A stretch of 64,000 bases of DNA from CATOSK01 sp963665735 (GCA_963665735.1 OY762444.1:248001-312000); one strand, 5' to 3'; positions 18,901 through 27,199 are shown, counted from the first letter of the stretch. Translations and numbers: made by a program. The notes: generated by a model not told the origin, from the letters alone.

Positions 18901-19900
18901 CCACGTTCATGGCGGTGTCTATGGGGCCGAGGCCCAGGGAACTTTCTTCCCATTCTTCCCGGGGGCCGGTGCTGACGATGCCCTGAATCACCGGGACGTC
19001 CAAGCGGTCAAGCAGTTCCACCGACCAGCCGGAGGCGACGGTGGGGCCGCGCTGTCCATCGGGGGAGCCGCCGCCGGGGGAATCCTGGCCGATGTCGCTC
19101 ATGGCCAGGCCCATCGTGTTGATGATGCAGTCAACCCGGGGGAGTCCGTCGGCGCCTACCATGAACTCGGTAAGGGTGCGGCTGGGTTCGCCCTCTTCCT
19201 CCGGGTTGTGCTTGAGGCTGAAGGAAAACACGGGCAGCACGTTTATCCGGTGGGATTCCAGGCGGCGGATGAGGTCGTCAATGAACCGGAGATTGCCGCT
19301 CATCCAGTGGGCGCGGTAGAAGAGCAGGCCCACGTTAGGTTGGGCCGGGTCAAAGCGCTGGGCGATGTAGGAATCCAAGTCAACGCCGGTGGAAAAATCG
19401 GGGTGGTAGATTCCTTCCCACGGGACGGGTTCCGGGGCTTCGTGGCCGTACTCCCCGCCCAAGTAGGTATCGGTCAGGAAAAGGAACAGGTTTTGGAAGT
19501 TCTGGACGCCGCCGCGCATGAGGTAGGCAAAGACGGTCTCCAACTCGGCGACGGAAACGGAGCAGGCCGTAACCAGGTCTTCGTCCCATTCCTGGTGACC
19601 GGGGCAGGCAATCAGCGGTATGCCCTGGGAGTGGCAGCGTTCCACCAGGGGGTCAAAAGTTTCGGGCATGGAGCGTTTGCCGCCCAACAAACGCAATACC
19701 ACCACGCCGGCGGATTCAACGGCGTCAAGAAGGTTCTGCCGGGCCTGGTCATCCTCCAGGGCCACCGGGTTGAAGGCTACAACCTGGGGGAAAGCGCCGG
19801 TTTGCAGGGATGCAACGGCCCGGTCGGCGGTTAGGATGTCGGTATCCGCCGTGGTGACGAAAACGATGGTCTTTGCCGGGCCGTTAGATTGGTTAGTCAT
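15989..19900 (-). CDS. cobN: Cobaltochelatase subunit CobN
   Basis: This 1303-residue large chelatase subunit inserts cobalt into hydrogenobyrinic a,c-diamide in the aerobic B12 route. CobN/BchH features include HVGKHGTLEWLPGKGIGLSQ, FYPFIINNPGEGTQAKRR (the GEGTQAKRR motif), IRGGMIATVRALSGRNP-like and TNPKW-like segments, and a C-terminal WMYKDVTEEYV. Its ATG overlaps the end of the upstream methyltransferase gene by eight bases, so the two are translationally coupled. BchH is the main alternative; the riboswitch and absence of chlorophyll genes favour CobN. Confidence 0.93.
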   Translation of the reverse strand: MTNQSNGPAKTIVFVTTADTDILTADRAVASLQTGAFPQVVAFNPVALEDDQARQNLLDAVESAGVVVLRLLGGKRSMPETFDPLVERCHSQGIPLIACPGHQEWDEDLVTACSVSVAELETVFAYLMRGGVQNFQNLFLFLTDTYLGGEYGHEAPEPVPWEGIYHPDFSTGVDLDSYIAQRFDPAQPNVGLLFYRAHWMSGNLRFIDDLIRRLESHRINVLPVFSFSLKHNPEEEGEPSRTLTEFMVGADGLPRVDCIINTMGLAMSDIGQDSPGGGSPDGQRGPTVASGWSVELLDRLDVPVIQGIVSTGPREEWEESSLGLGPIDTAMNVALPEFDGRIISVPISFKQETASPALRSAGPTALSDNAGLVSNRLQRYEAQPDRVDLLARLAAKWANLRRKANADKRVAIIMSNYPTKDARIGNAVGLDTPASVVNLLNALQRAGYHVDDIPPDGDELVHRIIERCSNDRDSLTEEQLRLAAGHVTARQYRGWFQDFPDSVQQELFDSWGEPPGHVYRTQDSLAIAGLQLGNVFVGLQPPRGFGEHPISIYHSPDLTPTHHYIAYYRWIRDVFGADAMIHVGKHGTLEWLPGKGIGLSQACYPEVALQDLPLFYPFIINNPGEGTQAKRRTHAAIIDHLIPPMTTADSYGDIAKLEQLMDEHYQCQTLDPGKLPMLESQIWDMVQQAELHRDLGVDAQPDDFGEFMLEIDGYLCEIKDAQIKDGLHTLGEPPGEEHLVGLMSALTRLDVGGIPSLRRSIAEAFGLDYSQLMDDPAQPLNGAVPDALQSLDPDSPVRSVGDVLERLETLCRRCLSQLQEQGFPGDKVAAVVADVLGRPDAQTQRVLAYATESIFPALMQTTDEIDNLLRGLEGRFVPPGPSGSPTRGMPNVLPTGRNFYSVDPKTLPSPAAWEVGKALGDALLEKYLDEEGAYPEMVGIVVWGTSAMRTHGDDIAQILYLLGVRPTWQQESRRVTGVEIIPVSELGRPRIDVTVRISGFFRDAFPNLIYLLDQAIETVASLDESPEDNYVRKHLLEDRESAAAGESANGEPATSGALYRIFGSKPGSYGAGILPVLDERNWETVQDLAEVYTAWGGYAYTQQDFGVNARDQFRLRFSQIVIAAKNQDNREHDVFDSDDYMQYHGGMIATVRALSGRNPRQFFGDSSDPSRSRVRDLQDEARRVFRSRVVNPKWIESMKRHGYKGAFELSATVDYMFGYDATAQVIEDWMYKDVTEEYVLNPEMQEFFRQSNPWALRGIVERLLEAIERGLWEDPPPDLLDQLKELYLDLEADLEARQEGRPA

Positions 19901-20588
19901 GGCTGTCCTCGGCGCGGAGAAAGACCATGATGGAAAGGTCGCTGTATTCCTCGGTGGAGGCGGCGCACTCGGCCAGGGAGCCTCGCCAGGACTTTTCGCC
20001 GTCCAGGGTCAAGCGTTGGTAAACGATGACGCTTTGCTGGGGGGAGACGCCGGCGGCAACCAAGTTTTCGGCAATCAGGGCGGGCATCAGGTCGAAGGGC
20101 CGGGGCAGCAGGATGATGTGGCGGGCGCCTTCTTGCAGGTGGTGTACCAGTTCATCCAGGTCGGAGCCGGTGTCGGCCCGCTTGTGCAGGGTTATGAAAA
20201 GGGAGTCTTCCATGAAGATGCCGGTGCGGGCGCAGGCGAACTGGATGGAACTGACGCCGGGGACAAGCTGGACGTTGGCGGCGCGGCGCTGCACCCGTTC
20301 CAGCAGTTCCCGGGCGGATACGTTGAGGTCGCCCCAAGCGCAGACGACGCAGGACTTGCCCTGGCGCACCTGTTCCTGGGCGTAGTCGAGGACCTGTTCC
20401 TGGTCGCGGTAGGACATGGGACACAGTTCGGCGTTGGCGGCCCAAGGTTCGATGACGTTAAGCACCGTCTTGAACCCGACAACCAGGTCGGCGTTGCGGA
20501 TAGCGTCGCGGCCCCGAAGGGTCAGCATAGCCGGGTCGCCGGGGCCGACGGCCACCACGGTCATGGAAAGACCGGCGGCGTCAGTCAT
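19893..20588 (-). CDS. cbiE: CbiE-like precorrin/cobalt-precorrin C5-methyltransferase
   Basis: This 231-residue protein has the SAM-dependent tetrapyrrole methylase fold: GPGDPAMLTLRGRDAIRNADLVVG (15-38), a central VVCAWGDLNVSA, and VPGVSSIQFACARTG. The match is best to CbiE, the C5-methylating half of CobL. The CbiT half (decarboxylating C15 methylase) is not in this window. It is the first gene after the cobalamin riboswitch and terminator. A second in-frame ATG nine codons later (20564) could be the start; neither has a clear Shine-Dalgarno sequence. Confidence 0.82.
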   Translation of the reverse strand: MTDAAGLSMTVVAVGPGDPAMLTLRGRDAIRNADLVVGFKTVLNVIEPWAANAELCPMSYRDQEQVLDYAQEQVRQGKSCVVCAWGDLNVSARELLERVQRRAANVQLVPGVSSIQFACARTGIFMEDSLFITLHKRADTGSDLDELVHHLQEGARHIILLPRPFDLMPALIAENLVAAGVSPQQSVIVYQRLTLDGEKSWRGSLAECAASTEEYSDLSIMVFLRAEDSHD

Positions 20589-20625
20589 GGCGGGTTTCGC
20601 TTATGGAAAGACGTAGGGACAAAAG

Positions 20626-20652
20626 AAAACCCCCGCTAAGGTCGGGGGTTTT
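20626..20652 (-). terminator. Rho-independent terminator downstream of the cobalamin riboswitch
   Basis: On the minus strand, AAAACCCCCG and CGGGGGTTTT form a 10-base-pair stem with a 7-base loop, followed by CTTTTG. It lies between the aptamer and cbiE, as expected for a riboswitch that controls transcription termination. Confidence 0.8.
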
Positions 20653-20724
20653 GGAGTCAACCGTTCCGGGACGATAGGATCGTCCCAGGGAACCCCCGTC
20701 TGTTGAGCGCAGAATAGAAGCCCC

Positions 20725-20847
20725 GTACACTCAAGGCCGGTGTCCTGGCTTACGGGCTGGCAAGGGCAACCCGTTCACAGTGGCGCGACCGCAGCGGATT
20801 TACACCGCCTTCCCCGTTTGAACCGTTTCGGCGCCTGGAGTGTGCTG
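20725..20847 (-). promoter_or_regulatory. Cobalamin riboswitch aptamer
   Basis: Minus-strand sequence contains the B12-box elements: AAGCCAGGACACCGGCC (20736-20752) and GCGCCACTGTGA around 20773-20786, preceded by GGGGAAGGCGGTGTAAATCC. The ends pair as a P1 stem (TACACTC 20726-20732 with GAGTGTG 20839-20845). It leads into the terminator at 20626-20652 and then cbiE-cobN. Adenosylcobalamin binding would repress the operon. Confidence 0.92.
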
Positions 20848-20925
20848 AAGGTTAGGTTGTTAACGCCGCTAATTTACGCCGATGGGGTGGGGTTGTCAAG
20901 GGACGGGGTTTGACAGTCGTGGGAG

Positions 20926-21084
20926 AGCGATTGCAAAGTCCATGTCCCAACGATGGGGAGGTGTCCAGGATGGGGATACGTTTCCCTGACGTGGCAGTCA
21001 CCCCCATCCTAACCTTCCCCCGTCAAGGGGGAAGGGACTATTGAAACACCTCCCAATACTGTTCCTACTGACTTTGCAATCGTC
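20926..21084. mobile_element. MITE-like inverted-repeat element B with internal R2
   Basis: A perfect 12-base terminal inverted repeat, GATTGCAAAGTC (20929-20940) and its complement (21070-21081), continues as imperfect 40-base arms that share GGGAGGTGT. An R2 palindrome occupies the centre (21000-21040). The outer motif CAGGACGATTGCAA is shared with the element at 6078-6193 and with 35183-35200. It does not code for protein. Confidence 0.45.
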
Positions 21085-21149
21085 CTGATTTGACACCGGG
21101 GAGGGGGCCGCTTAGTTTACCTGCGGGATTTATTGCAGGAGGGGTTTGC

Positions 21150-22190
21150 ATGGCTTTGGGTTGGGGGATTGTCAGCACGGGGCAGCACCCGGACAACAAG
21201 ATTGCGCCGGCTATCGCCGCCGCGGAAGGGTCGGAGTTGACGGCGGTTTACAGCCGAGACCGGGGACGGGCGGAGGATTTCGCCCAACGACACGGAGCGC
21301 GGGCCGCCTACGATTCTTTGGATGATATGCTGGCGAATCCGGCGGTGGAGGCGGTCTTTGTCTGTTCGCCCAACGCCCTTCATGCAGGTCACACCTTGGC
21401 GGCGGCAGCGGCGGGCAAGCACGTCCTTTCGGAAAAGCCGATGGCTACCACCTTGGCGGATGCGGTGGAAATGGTGCGGGGTTGCCGACGGGCCGGGGTG
21501 AAACTAGGGGTGGGATTCCACCTGCGGCAGCATCCGGGGCATATCGCGGCCCGGCGGCATATCGCCGGGGGCGGGTTGGGCAACTTGACGCTGGCCCAGG
21601 GCCAATGGGGGTTCGGCGTCCGGGGACAGGGGCCGCCACCGCCGCGGGAAGGTCTGCGCCGGTGGTGGGATGAGCCGGAGTTAATCGGCGGGGCGTCAAC
21701 GATGATGGGAACGGGCGTCCACGCCGTTGACCTGCTGCGGTTCCTGGTGGGCCGGGAAATTACCGAGGTGGCGGCGCTGACCACGGGCCAGACCCCGGAA
21801 CGGCCCCTGGAGCAGTTGGCGGCCATGTGTTTAAGATTTGACGGGGGAGTTATCGGGACGGTGTGCTGCGGGCGGGTGCTGCCGGACTCGCGGAACGACT
21901 TTACGATTTACGGCAGCGACGGGCGGATTTCCAGCCAGGGGACGTTGTGGGAGGCTCAGCAGGGCCGGGTGGAAATCGTCAGCGAGACGGTTAACGAAAC
22001 GCTGGACTTCCCGGAGGTGTATCTGGGCAACTTCGTGGCGGAGATTGAGGATTTTACCCGCGCCGTGGCGGAAGACCGGGAACCGGGGGCCACGGGAGTT
22101 GACGGCCTGCGGGTGGTGGAGGTGACGCTGGCGATGATTGAATCGGCGCGGACGGGGCGGGCCGTCAGAATTGAGGGGGCGGAGGTCTAG
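21150..22190 (+). CDS. Gfo/Idh/MocA-family oxidoreductase
   Basis: This protein of about 346 residues has an N-terminal Rossmann domain (WGIVSTGQHPDNKIAPAI) and the EKP motif in SEKPMATT, where the Lys is the usual catalytic or NAD-contact residue. The alpha/beta C-terminal domain follows. The family uses NAD(P) to oxidise or reduce sugars, inositols or related ring compounds; the substrate is not evident. The start at 21150 is chosen because GCAGGAGGGG lies just upstream. It is a single gene between an inverted-repeat element and a convergent membrane-protein gene. Confidence 0.87.
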   Translation: MALGWGIVSTGQHPDNKIAPAIAAAEGSELTAVYSRDRGRAEDFAQRHGARAAYDSLDDMLANPAVEAVFVCSPNALHAGHTLAAAAAGKHVLSEKPMATTLADAVEMVRGCRRAGVKLGVGFHLRQHPGHIAARRHIAGGGLGNLTLAQGQWGFGVRGQGPPPPREGLRRWWDEPELIGGASTMMGTGVHAVDLLRFLVGREITEVAALTTGQTPERPLEQLAAMCLRFDGGVIGTVCCGRVLPDSRNDFTIYGSDGRISSQGTLWEAQQGRVEIVSETVNETLDFPEVYLGNFVAEIEDFTRAVAEDREPGATGVDGLRVVEVTLAMIESARTGRAVRIEGAEV

Positions 22191-22346
22191 GGATTAGACT
22201 GGCGCCCGCGCCTACTTTTTCGGGGGTGGCGGGGGCGGGGGTGGGGGCCTTTTGATAGAAGCCAGTTTAGCGAATTGAGTTTTTGCATACTTCTCCGGGT
22301 TTCTGCGGACTTCCTCGGGAGAAGGGGTCGAGAGTTTGGCCATTAC

Positions 22347-22964
22347 CTAATTCTCCTGATTTTGCCGTGGTTGTCTAGTTGTGAATTGTACCATTTCGAC
22401 GTCGGCGGCGGGTATGAGGACCAGATGAGACGAAATTTCGGGTTCATCGGGAGACCCGGTTAGCCATACCGCTTCGGAGATGGCGAAGTGGCCTTTGTTC
22501 GGGTCGCTTGGCCAATTGTGGGGGAACCCGTAAAGACGCCGTTGGCCCGTCAAGTGGAGCACTACATACTGGTTGGGGTTTTCCGCAAAAACTGTGTACC
22601 ACTCCGAAGGGTAAGAAGTTTCGTTAGTGACCCGCAGCTTTCGCAACCAATGGTGAAGGGTATCGTGGTTTGATAAGAACACCCAAATTAGCGCAACCAC
22701 CGCAGCCACGGCTACGGACGCCACCAATCCAACCGAGGTTTCGTAACCCTTGGGCCAAAGAGGATTGGCGCCCAACCAATTCCCAACCAGAAGGGCCGCG
22801 CCCAAAATCGCCTGGATTACCAAGGTGAACAAAAGGGCTTGGATCACCCGCTCGAAAGGACTGGGCTTAGGATGAGAGGTTAACGAATAGAAGACCGCGG
22901 CGGCGACAAAGCCGGGCAACAGGAAGGTCAAGACGGTTACGGCTTCGCTGTTGGCCCAACTCAT
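22347..22964 (-). CDS. DUF6338-like membrane protein
   Basis: In this 205-residue protein the N-terminal half carries three hydrophobic segments (about 8-27, 40-62, 78-98) with the motif FERVIQALLFT. The C-terminal half is soluble and includes GQRRLYGFPHNWPSDPNKGHF and a strand-rich end. The layout resembles the DUF6338 family; function is unknown. Codon use is less GC-rich at third positions than in neighbouring genes, suggesting recent acquisition. It stands alone, convergent with the Gfo/Idh gene. Confidence 0.65.
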   Translation of the reverse strand: MSWANSEAVTVLTFLLPGFVAAAVFYSLTSHPKPSPFERVIQALLFTLVIQAILGAALLVGNWLGANPLWPKGYETSVGLVASVAVAAVVALIWVFLSNHDTLHHWLRKLRVTNETSYPSEWYTVFAENPNQYVVLHLTGQRRLYGFPHNWPSDPNKGHFAISEAVWLTGSPDEPEISSHLVLIPAADVEMVQFTTRQPRQNQEN

Positions 22965-23038
22965 TGTCGGTTAGCTTGGCCGGGTTGGGGTGAGGTTGTT
23001 GCGGCAGTTGTTACGGGGAAACACGGGCGGGAGGACGT

Positions 23039-23308
23039 TCAGCCGCCGCCGATGGCGGGGAGGAAGTGGACTTCGCTGGTTTCGGCAACCCGTTCCAGCA
23101 ATCCCAGTTGGCTGGCCTCGCCGTCCACGATGACGGCCAGGCCGGGCATTATGTCGTCTTCCTCGTCGTCGTAGAGGAGGGCCTTTAGGCCGGGGAATTG
23201 CTGGTCAATGTTGTTGACCAGTTGGCGAACGGTAGCGCCGGGGACCTGGACCCGTTCCAGGCCCCCGGTAATATCTTGCATTTGCGGCGGAATCCAGACT
23301 TCGGCCAT
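23039..23308 (-). CDS. MoaD/ThiS-family small sulfur-carrier-like protein
   Basis: This 89-residue ubiquitin-like protein ends in Gly-Gly-Gly (AIGGG), the tail that MoaD and ThiS proteins use for thiocarboxylate formation. Typical strands are RVQVPGATVRQLVNNI, LAVIVDGE and EVHFLPAIGGG. It lies 32 bases after a molybdenum hydroxylase large subunit on the same strand, so a role in supplying or modifying its molybdopterin cofactor is a reasonable inference. Confidence 0.85.
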   Translation of the reverse strand: MAEVWIPPQMQDITGGLERVQVPGATVRQLVNNIDQQFPGLKALLYDDEEDDIMPGLAVIVDGEASQLGLLERVAETSEVHFLPAIGGG

Positions 23309-23340
23309 TTTACCCCCGCGCTTGGTTGGGGAAGGGGATT

Positions 23341-25671
23341 CTACTTGTCGGCGCCGTTCTTTTCCCAGAGGGCTTCCAGGACGGCGCCGGGGTTCATGGG
23401 CAGGCTGGTCAGCCGGACGCCGATGGCGTCGTAAATCGCGTTGGCGATGGCGGCCATAGGCGGCACGATGCAGACTTCGCCGACGCCCCGGACGCCGTAG
23501 GGGTGGTTGGGGTTGGCGACTTCCACCACCACGGTGTCAATCATAGGCAAGTCCAGGCTGACGGGCATCCGGTAGTCCAGGAAGCTGGAGTTCATCATCT
23601 GGCCGGCGTCATTGACGAAGTATTCTTCGTTGAGCGCCCAGCCAATGCCCTGGACGACGCCGCCCTGAATCTGGCCCTCGACGTAGCTGGGGTGGATGGC
23701 CTTGCCGGCGTCCTGGAGGGCGGTGTAGCGGACAACCTCCACCTTGCCGGTGTCCACGTCAACCTCAACGTCAACGATGTGGGTGGCGATGGCCGGGCCG
23801 GCGCCGGGCGGGTTGACGCCGGCGCTGCCGACGATGGGGCCGCCAGTAGGCACCTGGCGGGCGGCCAACTGCTTGAAGGTCAGGCGCAGTTCGGTATCGG
23901 ACTTGTGCTGCACCACGCCGTCCTCATAGGTAACATCGGCAACGTCCACGTCCCAAATCTTGGCGGCGCGTTCAATCATCTGCTGCCGGATGTCGTGGGC
24001 GGCGGTATAGGCGGCGATACCGGTCTTGAAGGTGACGCCGCTGCCGCCGGTGTTGGAAGTGAACCCGATGGAATCGGTATCCATTATCTGCGGGTGAACG
24101 TCCTCAATGGGTATCCCCAGGACTTCGGCCAGTTGCTGGGATACCGAGGCGCGGGTGCCGCCGATGTCGGGGGAACCTTCGGCCAGGTTAACGCAGCCGT
24201 CGGGGGTGACGGTGGCGACGGCGGCGGAGGGGCCGGTGTTGTTGCCCCAGAAACCGCTGGCGACGCCGCGGCCGCGGGCCTTGCCGTCCTTGGGCGCGGT
24301 GTAATGAGGGTGAGCTTTGGCGGCCTCCAGGACTTCGATAAAGCCGACTTTGGGCATCAGGGGGCCAGTGGCCCGGCGGGTGCCTTCCCTGGAGCTGTTG
24401 AGCAGGCGCAGGTCAATAGGGTCGAGGCCCAGCTTCTCGGCCAGTTCGTCCATTGCCGTCTCGAAACAGAAGGCGGCGGCGGGCGAACCGGGGGCGCGGT
24501 AGGCGGCGGTCTTGGGACGATTGACTACGATGTCGTAGCCCTCGATGTAGGCGTTGGGAATGTCGTAGGCGCCGGTGATGCACTGGGCGCCGCCGGGGAC
24601 GGGGGAACCGGGGAAGGCGCCGGCCTCAAAAACCAGGTGACACTCGGCGGCGGTCAGGCGTCCGTCCTTGGTGGCTCCCAACTTGACGGTAATTTCGGTG
24701 CCCGAGGTGGGGCCGGTGGCCTCAAAAACTTCCGTGCGGTTCATGGTCACTTTGACCGGGGCGCCAGATTTGCGGGCCAAGGCGGCGGCTACCGGCTCGC
24801 AATACATGGTCAGCTTGGCGCCGAATCCGCCGCCGATTTCCATGGGGATGGCCTTGACGCTGGAAACCGGGACACCCATGAGCCGGGCGGTGTAGTCGCG
24901 GACGGTGAAATGGCCCTGGCTGCTGGACCAGACGGTCAAGGCGCCGTCTTCGTGCCACATGGCGGTGCCGCTGTGGGGTTCGATGTAGCCCTGGTGGACG
25001 GCGACGGTGGAGGTTTCGTTCTCAACGATGATGTCGGCGTCGTTGAAACCCTGTTCCAGGTCGCCGAGGCGAAACTCGAAGTGGTTGGCGATGTTGGTGC
25101 CGCGGCGGGGGTCGTCATCGTCCAGGATACCGCCGGCGCGAATGGCGGCGGTGCTCATGGCGGCCAATCGCTCGTGTACCAGGGCGGAATCGTCCTGCAT
25201 GGCTTCCTTGGCATGGAGGACGGGGGGCAGGACTTCGTACTCCACGTCAATGAGGTTAAGGGCCTGCTCAGCGGCGTGGGCGTTGGCGGCGGCAACGGCG
25301 GCGATGGCGTGACCCTTGTAAAGGGCCTTGTCCTTGGCCATGACGTTATTGGAGAGGAACTTGTAGTTGACCATTGCGCCTTCGGTAAGGTCGGAGGCGC
25401 GGCCGGCCGGCTCCTGGAAATCGTAGCCGGTGACCACGGCGCGGACGCCGGGATAGGCGGCGGCGCGGCTCACGTCCAGTTTCTTAATGCGGGCGTGGGC
25501 GTGGGGGCTGCGGAGCACCTTGCCCTGGAGCAGGCCGGGGAGGGTAATGTCGGCGGAATAGCGGGCCTTGCCAGTTACCTTGTCGGCGCCGTCGGGACGG
25601 ACGGGACGGGTGCCGACGACGTTGAATTCTTGGGTGGACAAGACCAGGTTGGGCTTGTAGTCCAGCGTCAT
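23341..25671 (-). CDS. Xanthine dehydrogenase family molybdopterin-binding large subunit
   Basis: This protein of about 776 residues belongs to the molybdenum hydroxylase (CoxL/XdhB/aldehyde oxidase) large-subunit family. It contains the N-terminal KVTGKARYSADITLPGLLQGK block, GYIEPHSGTA, GGGFGAK, AYRAPGSPAAAF, and near the C-terminus YGVRGVGE, whose Glu is the expected catalytic base. The start at 25671 follows TGGAGGCG and gives the typical N-terminus. The FAD and 2Fe-2S subunits that usually accompany it are not in the window; only the MoaD-like gene follows. The substrate cannot be assigned. Confidence 0.9.
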   Translation of the reverse strand: MTLDYKPNLVLSTQEFNVVGTRPVRPDGADKVTGKARYSADITLPGLLQGKVLRSPHAHARIKKLDVSRAAAYPGVRAVVTGYDFQEPAGRASDLTEGAMVNYKFLSNNVMAKDKALYKGHAIAAVAAANAHAAEQALNLIDVEYEVLPPVLHAKEAMQDDSALVHERLAAMSTAAIRAGGILDDDDPRRGTNIANHFEFRLGDLEQGFNDADIIVENETSTVAVHQGYIEPHSGTAMWHEDGALTVWSSSQGHFTVRDYTARLMGVPVSSVKAIPMEIGGGFGAKLTMYCEPVAAALARKSGAPVKVTMNRTEVFEATGPTSGTEITVKLGATKDGRLTAAECHLVFEAGAFPGSPVPGGAQCITGAYDIPNAYIEGYDIVVNRPKTAAYRAPGSPAAAFCFETAMDELAEKLGLDPIDLRLLNSSREGTRRATGPLMPKVGFIEVLEAAKAHPHYTAPKDGKARGRGVASGFWGNNTGPSAAVATVTPDGCVNLAEGSPDIGGTRASVSQQLAEVLGIPIEDVHPQIMDTDSIGFTSNTGGSGVTFKTGIAAYTAAHDIRQQMIERAAKIWDVDVADVTYEDGVVQHKSDTELRLTFKQLAARQVPTGGPIVGSAGVNPPGAGPAIATHIVDVEVDVDTGKVEVVRYTALQDAGKAIHPSYVEGQIQGGVVQGIGWALNEEYFVNDAGQMMNSSFLDYRMPVSLDLPMIDTVVVEVANPNHPYGVRGVGEVCIVPPMAAIANAIYDAIGVRLTSLPMNPGAVLEALWEKNGADK

Positions 25672-25734
25672 AATGAACGCCTCCAGGAAATTTACGATGG
25701 GGAACCGGAATACGGAACGGGAATATAATATCAT

Positions 25735-26023
25735 ACTCGGCGGGATTAGAAAGGTTTTTTGGGGCGGTGGGGCCGGTACGAAGGACTACTTGCTCTCGAA
25801 GGCGTTTTGTGGGCTAGGGATTTCTGGATTCCGGCTTTCGCTGGAATGACGGGTTGGGGTGGTTCGACAGGCTCACCACGAACGGGATGGCGGGGATTTC
25901 TGGATTCCGGCTTTCGCCGGAATGACGGGCTTGGGTGGTTCGACAGGCTCACCACGAACGGTATGGCGGGAATTTCAGATTCTTCGCTACGCTCAGAATT
26001 ACATGGAAGGGTAAGGAGGTTTG
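25735..26023. repeat. Tandem 76-base repeat of R1 plus GTTCGACAGGCTCACCACG
   Basis: Two direct copies, 25817-25892 and 25893-25968, each contain an R1 palindrome (25819-25852, 25895-25928) followed by GGTTCGACAGGCTCACCACG. A truncated third start follows. There is no gene. AAGGAGG at 26013-26019 serves the next gene. Confidence 0.65.
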
Positions 26024-26911
26024 ATGGACACCATCATTATCAAGGGATGCTTGAATGGGGGACGGGGGCGGGAGCAGAACCCCAATGTTCCATGGACGCC
26101 GGAAGAGGTGGCGCAAGAGGCGGTGCGGTGCTACGACGCGGGGGCGTCCATCGTCCATTTTCACGCTCGCCACGGGGACGGCGGAATCAGCTATGACCCG
26201 GAATGGTACGCGCGGGCGGACGGGTTGATTCGCGCCCAATGCGACCTGGCGCTGAATCACACCACGGCCCGACGGGAAGGGACACCCGTTGAGGCAGTGA
26301 CCAGGTATTTGCTGGAAACGCCGATGCCGGTGGAAATGGTGTCCCTTAACCTGGGCCACGGGGTACGCTGGCCGGTGGACCCGGCCACGGGCCAACGGCG
26401 GACGGCTATGTCGCCCAACAGCTACGAGGATATTTGCAAGACGCTGGAGGCGTGTTACCAACGGGGGACGTTCCCGGAGCCGGCGGTGCACGACACCGGG
26501 ATGCTCAACAACGCCGTAACCCTGATGAGGGAGGGGCAGATTCGGAGTTCCCGCTACTTCCTGGTGGAACCTTCGGCCCATTGGGGAGACGGGCGGCAGT
26601 CCATGACGGGGATTCCGCGGAATTACACGATGATTACCGACAACATCCGGGAACTTTACCCGGAGGCTACCTGGCTGGCCCACAGCAGCGGGGAGCAAAC
26701 CTTTACCCTGTGCGGTATTGCCATAGCTACCGGGGCGCATATCCGGGTGGGATTTGAGGACAGTCCTTTTCTGCCCAACAACCCGCAGCCCAAGTCCAAC
26801 GCCGAGTATATCGAGTGGGCGGTGACGCTGGCCCGGCTGCACGGGCGGGAACCGGCGACGCCGGAGCAGGCGCGGGAGATGCTGGGACTGCTGCCGGCGG
26901 TTGGAGGTTAG
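26024..26911 (+). CDS. BKACE-family (DUF849) beta-keto acid cleavage enzyme
   Basis: This 295-residue TIM-barrel protein belongs to the 3-keto-5-aminohexanoate cleavage enzyme family. These zinc enzymes condense a beta-keto acid with acetyl-CoA. Visible features are TIIIKGCLNGGRGR at the N-terminus, the metal-site HFHARHGDG, MVSLNLGH, EPAVHDTGMLNNA, and VRVGFEDSPF-like HIRVGFEDSPFLPNN. AAGGAGG lies four bases upstream of the ATG at 26024. The acyl substrate varies widely in this family and is not predictable here. Confidence 0.87.
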   Translation: MDTIIIKGCLNGGRGREQNPNVPWTPEEVAQEAVRCYDAGASIVHFHARHGDGGISYDPEWYARADGLIRAQCDLALNHTTARREGTPVEAVTRYLLETPMPVEMVSLNLGHGVRWPVDPATGQRRTAMSPNSYEDICKTLEACYQRGTFPEPAVHDTGMLNNAVTLMREGQIRSSRYFLVEPSAHWGDGRQSMTGIPRNYTMITDNIRELYPEATWLAHSSGEQTFTLCGIAIATGAHIRVGFEDSPFLPNNPQPKSNAEYIEWAVTLARLHGREPATPEQAREMLGLLPAVGG

Positions 26912-26930
26912 TAGTCCATCAAATTTTGAC

Positions 26931-27199
26931 AGCGTTCCGTTTCAGGTGGTTTTCTTCCATTGATGGGCAAGCATAAACGGCGTGACGTCCTGGATTCCGG
27001 CCTTCGCCGGAATGACGGGGACTTAGACCCCCTAAATTGCAACGCTACCTCAACTTTTGGTTCGATGGATACGCCGCAAGTCCGTTGGTGTTAGGGGCGC
27101 ACGGCCGTGCGCCCCTACGGTTGGAACGATGGACGGGCGGCCCTTCGACAAGCTCAGGGCGAGCGGGGAAACAACCGTCATTTCAAGGTTGTACGGCTA
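26931..27199. repeat. Extended R1 copy and palindromes downstream of the BKACE gene
   Basis: Bases 26931-27017 repeat 5960-6047 almost completely, including about 60 bases upstream of the R1 palindrome. A perfect palindrome GGGGCGCACGGCCGTGCGCC (within 27092-27117) and a TTCGACAAGCTCAGGGCGAG motif (27142-27163) follow. I see no gene. Confidence 0.6.

Noticed and set aside
20600..20850. A protein-coding gene opposite the cobalamin riboswitch
   Set aside because: The sequence matches the aptamer and terminator, and no frame has plausible coding character.
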